Part shown: piece after piece, positions 56,035 to 64,000 of the stretch
Layout: each line of letters opens with the position of its first letter
Position numbering within the stretch: position 1 is the first letter of the stretch
From: Lolium rigidum
Taxonomy: Eukaryota; Streptophyta; Magnoliopsida; Poales; Poaceae
NCBI RefSeq assembly: GCF_022539505.1
Contig: NC_061512.1
Location: 250,620,510 to 250,684,509 of the forward strand
Length of the DNA stretch: 64,000 nt
Reading direction: 5' to 3'
Made by a program: the position numbers and the translations under genes
The notes under the pieces: generated by a model
What the model was told of the DNA's origin: nothing
Database searches by the model: none
Seen by the model: the letters and a program-made list of their open reading frames with translations, nothing else

Positions 56035-57148
56035 GTACAACAATGAAGACGGTATATAGTCTTATAATGCTTTCAATATGTCTTTTATGTGAGTTTTGTT
56101 GTACCGGTTCATACTTGTGTTTGCTTTAAACACCTTGCTAGCCTAAACCTTGTATCGAGAGGGAATAATTCTCATGCATCCAAAATCCTTGAGCCAACCA
56201 CTATGTCATTTGTGTCCACCATACCTACCTACTACATGGTATTTATCCGCCATTCCAAAGTAAATTGCTTGAGTGCTACCTTTAAAATTCCATCATTCAC
56301 CTTTGCAATATATAGCTCATGGGACAAATAGCTTAAAAACTATTGTGGTATTGAATATGTACTTATGCACTTTATCTCTTATTAAGTTGCTTGTTGTGCG
56401 ATAACCATGTTTCGGGGACGCCATCAACTATTCCTTGTTGAATATCATGTGAGTTGCTATGCATGTCCGTCTTGTCTCGAAGTAAGAGAGATCTACCACC
56501 TTAATGGTTGGAGCATGCATTTGTTAGAGAAGAACATTGGGCCGCTAACTAAAGCCATGAATCATGGTGGAAGTTTCAGCTTTGGACATATATCCTCAAT
56601 CTCATATGAGAATAATAATTGTTGCCACATGCTTATGCATTAAAGAGGAGTCCATTATCCGTTGTCCATGTTGTCCCGTATGGATGTCTAAGTTGAGAAT
56701 AATCAAAAGCGAGAAATCCAAAATGCGAGCTTTCTCCTTAGACCTTTGTACAGTGCGGCATGGAGGTACCCCATTGTGACACTTGGTTAAAACATGTGCA
56801 TTGCAAAGATCCGGTAGTCCAAGCTAATTAGGGCAAGGTGCGGGCACTATTAGTATACTATGCATGAGGCTTGCAACTTGTAAGATATAACTTTCATAAC
56901 TCATATGCTTTATTACTACCGTTGACAAAATTGTTTCATGTTTTCAAAATAAAAGCTCTAGCACAAATATAGCAATCCATGCTTCCTCTCGCGAAGGGCC
57001 TTTCTTCTACTTTTATTGTTGAGTCGGCTTACCCATTTCCTTCTATCTAAAAAGCAAACACTTGTGTTAACCGTGCATTGATTCCTACATACTTGCATAT
57101 TGCACTTGTTATATTACTTTATGTTGACAATATCCAGAAGATATACAC
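56035..57148 (+). repeat. Foreign 1.1-kb segment from the TGATACGTC-family interior
   Basis: This block matches 40970-41970 of the nested element (and, reversed, about 1790-3000 of the first element) over long stretches, for example ttgctagcctaaaccttgta. The flanks match the host element instead. No LTR or target duplication accompanies it, so it did not arrive by ordinary integration. Confidence 0.85.
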
Positions 57149-57673
57149 AAGACTGCATTCGAGTACCAGAGTTCAATGGGCTTGTTTGAATATGTAGTCA
57201 TGACATTTGGATCGAAGAAACTCTGGGGCAGCTCACCCCGAAGGTCCTCTCCTCCGGAGAGCCGATTTCGTTCAAATCGGCTGGCTCGCATGATAGTGCC
57301 CTCGGACATGATCAAGCCCAGGTCCATTCGGCTAACTTGTGTATCCTCGTCTCTGTTTCGCCTTTGACCGAGACTCGAGGGGCAACCGACCCGGTAAATG
57401 TTCTCGTTTCTAGAAGCCAATTGGAGTATCATCGGCTGGTCCCGTGTAGCAACCTTCTTCGAGGATGGTGAATTTTGCAGAGGAGTGTCACCAGGTCTCG
57501 AGTCATCGGTCGAAGAAGATGAAGGACAGATTATGAGAGACCAATGCGTTGCTATCGGCTCATTGGGCGTCGATCCAACTAACAATCGGCGCTTTCGCTC
57601 CGCCACGACATGACCCGACGAAGGAAAAGCATAATGATTTTGGAAATGTCATTTCCAAAACCAGAGGGGCATG
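57148..57673 (+). pseudogene. Reverse-transcriptase scrap and 3' tail of the chimeric element
   Basis: About 25 codons (KTAFEYQSSMGLFEYVVMTF) correspond to the Gypsy RT region KTAF...GLFEYLVMPFGL. Unrelated tail sequence follows, containing several agccgat/atcggct motifs, and a polypurine run (CCAGAGGGGCATG, 57661-57673) lies directly before the 3' LTR. Confidence 0.7.
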
Positions 57674-58851
57674 TGTTATCACCGGAATTTGACCGGATCG
57701 CGAGGTGGGCCGCGATCAAGATGGGTTTGAAGAATATACATAGAAGAAATACGTGAATCGGCCTTTTATACCAAGTTGGGCTTAATTGCCCGTGTATCTG
57801 TAACATATTAGATCGCATCTTAGTTTAGAAGTTAGAGTTTTACCCGTGCACGGTTTGGTGCACGCCCACATTAGAAAGTCCCCTGGACTATAAATATGTA
57901 TCTAGGGTTTATGAAATAAACAACAACTCAACGTTCAACCACAAACCAATCTCGGCGCATCGCCAACCCCTTCGTCTCAAGGGTTTCTCCGAGTAGCACC
58001 ATGCTGCCTAGATCGCATCTTGCGATCTAGGCAGCACGAGCTGCCCACGTTGTTCCATGCGTTGCTCGTACCGAAGCCTTTTTGATGGCGAGCAACGTAG
58101 TTATCGTTAGATGTGTTAGGGTTAGCATTGTTCTTAGTATCATATGCTCTGTCGTAGTGCAACCCTTGCGCATCTAGCCGTCCTCGCACCTCATCATCGG
58201 GTGCAGGGGCGGCACCCCGCTTGATCGTTATTTAGTAGATCTGATCCGTTACGATTGCTCCTTGATTCTATCAGGGATTAGTTTAATATACTGCAATAGT
58301 TAGGCCTTACAAAGGGTTGGAGGATCCAGCGGCGTGTAGGGTGTAGTTCGCAGGTCCTAGACGGGATGTTCCGAGGATCAACCTCGTGTTGGTTTTTAGG
58401 CCTTGTCTAGGCTCGTCTTACGGTCACCGTGCGCGAGCCGCGAGGCCCAATCGTGAGTAGGATGATCCGATTATGCGGTGAAAACCCCGAATCGTCGTGG
58501 ATCTCATATGCTTTATCTTGATCAAGCGGGACCACCAATATTCGGCCACCTTGGACGAATCATGGGTGAATCGGCTCCATGAGCCGATTCACGGGATTAC
58601 CTGAGAGCCGATCGAGGCTCGTATTTAACGTGTACGTGTGTGCCCCGCAGAAACTAAGCGAGGCATCATCCACACCTTCCTCGACCGGGTATAGGTCAGG
58701 TGGCACGCCCTTGCAGCTTGCATCGCGCGCGCGACCGAGGAGGCTTTGCGGGCCGTCGCTCTGAGGGACTGGGGCCAGCCGCAGCCCTAGTTGTTCCCGG
58801 CTCTACGGTGTTGGCCAGTCACTGCCCGCCGGTGGGTTTCTGACGCCAACA
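57674..58851 (+). repeat. 3' LTR of the chimeric element, 1178 bp
   Basis: It matches 54440-55620 with visible scattered differences, so the insertion is older than the 37-44 kb element. The hairpin-forming segment is conserved (about 58006-58034). Confidence 0.92.
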
Positions 58852-61800
58852 GGCACGTCCTTCCGTCACGAGCGCCACCCACGGCACCTGCTCATCTCCC
58901 TGTCCGTTTCCTCTTGGTCGAGCTCGCCGCGCACGGCCACCAGCCGACGCACGCCACGTCGCAGCAGAATGCCGGCCAACCCCGACCTCGCCGCATATCT
59001 CCCCACACTCCTGCACATCACCCTTTCCTTGCACGCTCAACTGGTGAGGACGGCTGCGGGGCTCGAGCTGATTCTCCTCCGTCACGAGAGCTTGACGCCC
59101 AAAACCGCCCGTCCGTGGCGACCACGTCGCCCGGTGCACGACGCCACGCCCGCGCCCCGCCCCTGCGGTCGTTTCAGACCACAAACGACGAATCAGAGAC
59201 CCGCCGGACTCCCTCCCGTGCCAGGCCATCCTCCCTATTTTCTTTTGCACGCCGCCCTGGTTGTCGACCTGTGATGCGTCATTTCGTCGAGCACCTGGAA
59301 GGCGGACACAACAACTCGACGCCCTCGGTTCCGCACGCAGCGCCCGGCCATTAGCTACCTTCCAAGGAACCCCCGCACCACACGCTGCTGCGCCAGCACC
59401 GCCCCCTCTCCGCCAACCCCTTGCCGCCGCCCCTCTCCCTCACCTTGTCCGTGCACCCGGTGCCCACGAGTTCATGCGGCTCGCTTAAAGGCCCCCGGCC
59501 ACCTCTCTCTTTCTCCTTAGCCACCAGGACTCCTCCCTCACTCACCCAATACCACCCAAGCGAAGGGAGCCCGTCTCTCTCTCTATCCCTTGTGTTCATC
59601 GTCGAGCACCTCGGCTGACCGGCGATGGTTGCGGTCGCCACGCTCCACCTTTTCTCTCCCTCTCTGTTCCCTGGAGTTCACCACCGAGCAGCTCGTTCGA
59701 TGCCATTTCGGTTTTTCCTTGTAGTATCCTGGCAGCTGCCGGTCATCGATCCGTCGGCCATCATCCACTGTCCGCCGTGGCGCCCGACCTCGACGTCGCC
59801 CACGCGCGTCGACACCCGGCGACCATCAGCACGTCGTCTGGTCATCCGCGTGTCCACCTCCCTCGCCCACGACCAGCCCCGCAGGTGAGCGTCCGCTCGT
59901 CTCCGGCGAGTCCACGCCACCGCCACGGACGACGTCTCGCGCGCCCGCGTCCTCAGCGACGTCCGGGAGGCCGGTGTTGCAAGCACGCGTCGGCCGTCCA
60001 GGGTCTCCCTAGCTCGCGTCGCCACTCAACGCCGCCTCTACATCTCCGGACTAGCCCCGCGGTGCGAGCATCGCCCTGCCCTTGTCTCGCCTCCGTCGCG
60101 GAGACGGCGGCCGCGCGCAGCTGTTTTCCAGTGCCTTCGGCGCTCGTTGCGAGCGCCAGTGGCCACTCGCATGGATGCATGCGGGCGGGGCCCCGTCCAA
60201 GCCATGATGGGCCGCACACCGCCAATCGTCGCCGTGCGCACGTAGAGAGGCCGGGCCGGATCTGGCCCGAGCTCGGGGTTTCGGCCTAGTTCTCTTTTTC
60301 CTTTTTCTCTCTCGGCAAATATTACCCTGTGAGATGCAGCTTAGGTTTTAATCGTTTAAAAATTCATATTAGGTTCAAATTGAGTGATTAAAATTTCTAA
60401 ATACTCTTTAAAAAATTCCTAACCAACCAGTTTTGTATTCATGTGTTTTTATATTTTAATTTTGTGCTGATAATTGCTCTACTGAAATGTTGCTGTTAGA
60501 GTATTTTAATTATTGTGTGATCTTGGTGGACTATTTTTGTGTGAAACCAATTTTGTTGTGCAGTATAAGTCAATACCTATATTTTGGAAGAGGTCTCACA
60601 TGCAGGAGTTTCCTCGATGTTTCATGGTTAATAGATTCAGATCTGTCCAATAGGTCTTTGTGTGATTTTTATTTTAAAAAAATAAAACTGGTTTTGAAAC
60701 AAACCCAAATCCCAGTGCTAGGTATCATCTTAGGCTACTAGTGTGACAAAGTAAATATTTTTCAGATTTGTAGTTTAATTCTAAGAAATTTATTCTGCGA
60801 AATAGTGCGCCTTTTCGGTATTTGATTTTTGTAAATTCTTTTACAAATCAGAAAAATACCAAACCAGTGGGGTTAGCTCACCTTTAGCATTAGCTATCCA
60901 GAGGTATGCTTGGTGTTGGTTGGTGATGCTCTGATACTGGTGTACCTAGCTTTGGATTGGCTCTAGTTTCTGTCTTATTTAAATTTTCTAAATTAATTAA
61001 AACATTATTTGCATGTCATTCTTGTGCAAGTGTGTTCAAAATGTTGTTAGCTTTCAGTAGGTATGTTGCATGCATTTTTGTGACATACAGAAAGATTTAG
61101 ACCATTTAAATGGTTCCTAAGTCATTTCTGGTTTTATAAAAATCATATCTATTGTTTTTAAAACCCAAATTTAATGAATCCAATTTCTGTAGCTTTATAA
61201 AATCAAGTTTTACTCTCTGTGATTTTACCAAATTTTTATGTGAATTTTTATAAAGTGGTTTGTTAATGTGGTGTTATTGCTTATTTTACCCATAGGGAAA
61301 TTGCGTTGTTTTCGTTTAAAAAGTTTTGTAATGAACTTTGGACACCAAATCCTTTTTGGTGGTTTCCAAGATTCATTAGCCTGCCATTACTGCGTGTGGA
61401 TTATATTTTGGTGTGAGGTAGAGCCTTTTTATGCTAATAGGCTGTTTTGTTAAGGTCTTTCCTAGTGATGATAAAAATAGTCCTTTTATAAATAAAATCT
61501 TGCCATAGGTGCTATTTGATTGATTTGTTTAGGGCCTCTGATTGATTGGTTTGCTACTATATTGAGTGTGTGGTTGCTGCTATGGCTATGTGTTGATTGT
61601 TCGCCTTTTATTTTGCGACGTTAGAATGCGAACGCTACCGGAGAAGGAGAGGATCTCGGTGAGGATTTCGAAGAGGAAGGAAACGCAGGAGGTTCGTGAA
61701 GATGAAGTCCGGGGACAAATAGCCAACCAAGGCAAGCCACCTCTTGTTGCATACCTTGTCCTAATTATCTTACTCTTGCATTATTACAAGTTTTATAAAT

Positions 61801-63389
61801 TGCATGTTTTATTTTATTTATGTGAGTGGTTCTGCCACTCGGAGTTTTATTATTCCACCCTCACGGGTGCAGCCCTCGTTGATACCTACTGAACCAACAC
61901 TTGCTAGTGATATGGTGCTTAACACCTTATTCATCCTTGTCGCCGCTTTTCAAAGAAAAGTTGGACTATAGGTTGGGAGCCCTCTTGAAAAAGGTTTGTG
62001 AAAATAGTTTTCAAGAAAAGAAGTTGTTTCGAAAACCTTGGAATGGGGTAGCCCTGCCCAAGTGTGAGTTTATGAAAAGGAAAAGGTTTTTGGGAAGAAA
62101 ATTTGCTGGAGGCAAGTGGAGATAAAAATTGTTTTCGAAAAACTTTGGTGACTGAGTACCTGAACTCGGACCTAGCCAAGTACAACCACATTACCCTTTA
62201 GTGGGACGGGCGCAGCGTAGTAGTTTGTCTCGCCTTAGTTTGGGTCCTGCAAGTGTAGTGGCAGTCCGACCATGGACGCTTCGACCGGGGTTCTTCCCAT
62301 GAGAAGGGACGCAACCCATTTGCCTTTTCAGGTACGCGGGGTACAACGCTATGAGCTCCCATTGAAAGATGCCTAAGAGGTTGGATGGCATTCCGGAGGG
62401 TCGGGTGTCGGGGACTTTGCAACTCCTGGGTAAACGGCACCCCGGACTCTGGTGTTGGGAGGTACAACTCATTCGGCATGTCTTAGGCTAAGGCGAGCAA
62501 GCGAAAAACTACGATCGGTTATCCGAGCCTCGCGTTTTGACGCTTGGTGAACCAGGGATGATCCCGGCGGATTTATCGGATCTTGTGGGGAAAGTGTACA
62601 ACCTCTCGCAGAGTGTAAATCTATTCGAATAGCCGTGTCCACGGTTATGGACGTGGGAATGGAAGCTGCTTGGCATTAAAGAAAGTTTTGGTTTATAAAA
62701 GATGTTTTCCAAAATGGGTTTGGGAAAAGGATACCAGTTGGGATCTGGTGGAAATGTACCCGGGAGGTACGGTGGAAAGTTGGAAAAGTTGATTTGGTCA
62801 TTCTGATGGCCGGAAAAGAAAATTGGGTCATCCTTACCTATTAGTCTTCAAAAGAAACTTGTTTTCAAAAAGTTTTTCAATGAAGATATAGAGATGTCAT
62901 ACTCTCGAGAGAAACTATCTCTCGCTCCTCGTAACCCTAGAATAGTGTCTGCTCCTTGCTACTGCCAAATTGCATATCCTTTACTTCTCTCTAAGGTGGT
63001 TTGCGAGTGCAATTCATAATGTACTCATGGCTTTGTCCCTGGCTATTTACTTGGCCAGACTTGGTGGAGTTCGACAGATGAAGAAGGAGTTGACGACGTC
63101 TATGCGAGCTAGGAACGTCTTCCCAGTCAGTTGCCTGTAGGGTTATGGCATGACTTGGGCCATGCGAACGCTTTCGTCTGAAGTATTTCCGCTGTGTGAT
63201 TGTTGATCTCCTGCCATTGTGGCTCTTATGTAAGTATTGGTCATGTGACCTGTTGTAATCTTTTTATTCGGTACTGTAATGGATGATGTATTTGATACTA
63301 GTTCGGTTATGCTTTCACGACACACTGATCATGGGATCGTGAATGTGTATGCATAACGGGTGTTTCGGACAGCTAGTCCGGGCCCCACA
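58852..63389 (+). repeat. Right part of the long Gypsy LTR
   Basis: A GC-rich promoter-like block (58860-60290), with overlapping spurious ORFs on both strands, gives way to T-rich sequence (60300-61600). A mixed segment, including atccgagcctcgcgttttga near 62520, ends GGGCCCCACA at 63389. A tRNA-Met primer site follows directly, so this is the 3' end of a 5' LTR. With the part left of the inserted element it would exceed 6 kb, unusually long. I see no host gene. Confidence 0.6.
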
Positions 63390-63393
63390 GAGC

Positions 63394-63406
63394 TGGTATC
63401 AGAGCC
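63394..63406 (+). other. Primer binding site, initiator tRNA-Met
   Basis: TGGTATCAGAGCC, five bases after the LTR end, identifies the junction of the 5' LTR and the interior of a plus-strand LTR element. Confidence 0.88.
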
Positions 63407-64000
63407 ATCCTGACTGTAGGAGACCTTAGTTAGCATGGACGTTAGTTAGGAAACCTAATATTTTGGGAAAACTTATTTATAAAACAAATTATTTTCTTTA
63501 GTAGACTAGAAGACTTATCTTCTAATTTTCTTATCCCTTCAAAACTTCTAATTCTCACCTCGCTCCCTTATTTCCAAAGAATTTGAAAGCTTTTGATTCT
63601 ACTATCTCATCCTCTTCCAAACAAACATATTGGACGATATCCCCCGACTCAGACTCGGAGACTCGAAGTCGAAGATGGGTCAACCATTCAGGAAGTCTCA
63701 AGTATCTCTGACTGCAGCTGCTGAATATTGGATGTCGACTTAGCAGGGATAATAAGATCATCTCTTTGGTTGTCACCAAAGTCTGTCAAGGAGTTGACCT
63801 TGTTCCTCTTTGGACTTGCACGTTTGCAGTCGTCAAGGATCAAGTCCTCAGTTCTTGACTAGTAATTTTTAGGCCAGTCACGAGAAGTTGTCGACTTGGA
63901 GTACCTCCACAGCTACCCCTCTGAACACCTCCGAAGACCTCACACCCCCCCATGATGTTGAGAACAGAAGTTCTACGCAGTTTTCGCCTCCGCCTCAACA
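63407..64000 (+). other. 5' untranslated interior of the long-LTR element
   Basis: No gag start can be supported before the window ends. An early ATG (63435) meets a stop after a few codons. The sequence presumably is the leader preceding gag. Confidence 0.5.

Larger units (their letters stand above)
54440..58851 (+). mobile_element. Complete defective LTR retrotransposon, TSD GGCAC, chimeric interior
   Basis: The LTRs 54440-55620 and 57674-58851 (about 1180 bp, starting TGTTATCACC and ending CCAACA) flank a 2-kb interior. GGCAC precedes (54435-54439) and follows (58852-58856). The interior has a primer site (55626-55642), a gag start, a 1.1-kb block from another LTR family (about 56035-57148), a scrap of reverse transcriptase, and a polypurine tract. 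It cannot encode its own enzymes. Confidence 0.93.

Noticed and set aside
58791..60289. Long ORFs rich in Arg, Pro and Ala on both strands
   Set aside because: Some cross the junction between the chimeric element and its target, and all are low-complexity products of a GC-rich block without splice or domain support.
1..64000. CRISPR array, bacterial operon or phage
   Set aside because: No regularly spaced short repeats; gene structure, primer sites and repeats are those of a plant nuclear genome.

Overview
The window is nuclear DNA of a Pooideae grass (wheat, barley, oat or ryegrass relatives). I infer this from one plant gene with six spliced coding exons, an SPX-MFS vacuolar phosphate transporter, and from the surrounding nested LTR and LINE retrotransposons. 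Several LTRs begin TGATACGTCTC and are primed by tRNA-Asp, which I recognise as typical of that subfamily. A species cannot be named from sequence alone. There is one probable functional host gene. I see no rRNA or tRNA gene, no CRISPR array and no bacterial feature.

Left part (1-14.8 kb). Positions 1-6498 are a minus-strand non-autonomous LTR element; its 3' LTR is cut by the window edge. It sits in a LINE 3' remnant (6499-7361). A promoter interval follows, with three phosphate-response (P1BS) sites, two of them one helical turn apart. The SPX-MFS gene itself occupies 8604-11275 and its reading frame is intact. Downstream are a broken Copia 5' end (about 12.0-12.9 kb) and a Stowaway-like MITE remnant near 14 kb.

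Middle part (14.8-34.1 kb). A full-length but decayed L1 LINE (14831-22170) is bounded by a 12-bp target duplication. Next come an unclassified GC-rich repeat split by a solo LTR (23429-24622, TSD GTTGG), a LINE fragment, a minus-strand LINE (26.6-30.2 kb), a lone minus-strand LTR (30202-31775), and the 3' half of another minus-strand LINE (31777-34141).

Right part (34.1-64 kb). A minus-strand Ty3/Gypsy element of Tat type (34142-50532) carries pol on the minus strand and intron-containing genes on the plus strand, as Tat elements with antisense ORFs do. A complete non-autonomous LTR element (37211-44008, TSD CCTTC) is inserted in an exon of the antisense gene. A second copy of the same Tat family starts inside the pol of the first copy and runs into a 100-N assembly gap (52433-52532). 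After the gap is what looks like one very long Gypsy LTR, ending at a tRNA-Met primer site at 63394. It is interrupted by a complete 4.4-kb LTR element (54440-58851, TSD GGCAC) whose interior is a patchwork of two retrotransposon families.

How it works together: the phosphate transporter is the only part with an evident host role. The rest is a record of successive insertions, whose relative order can be read from which element interrupts which.
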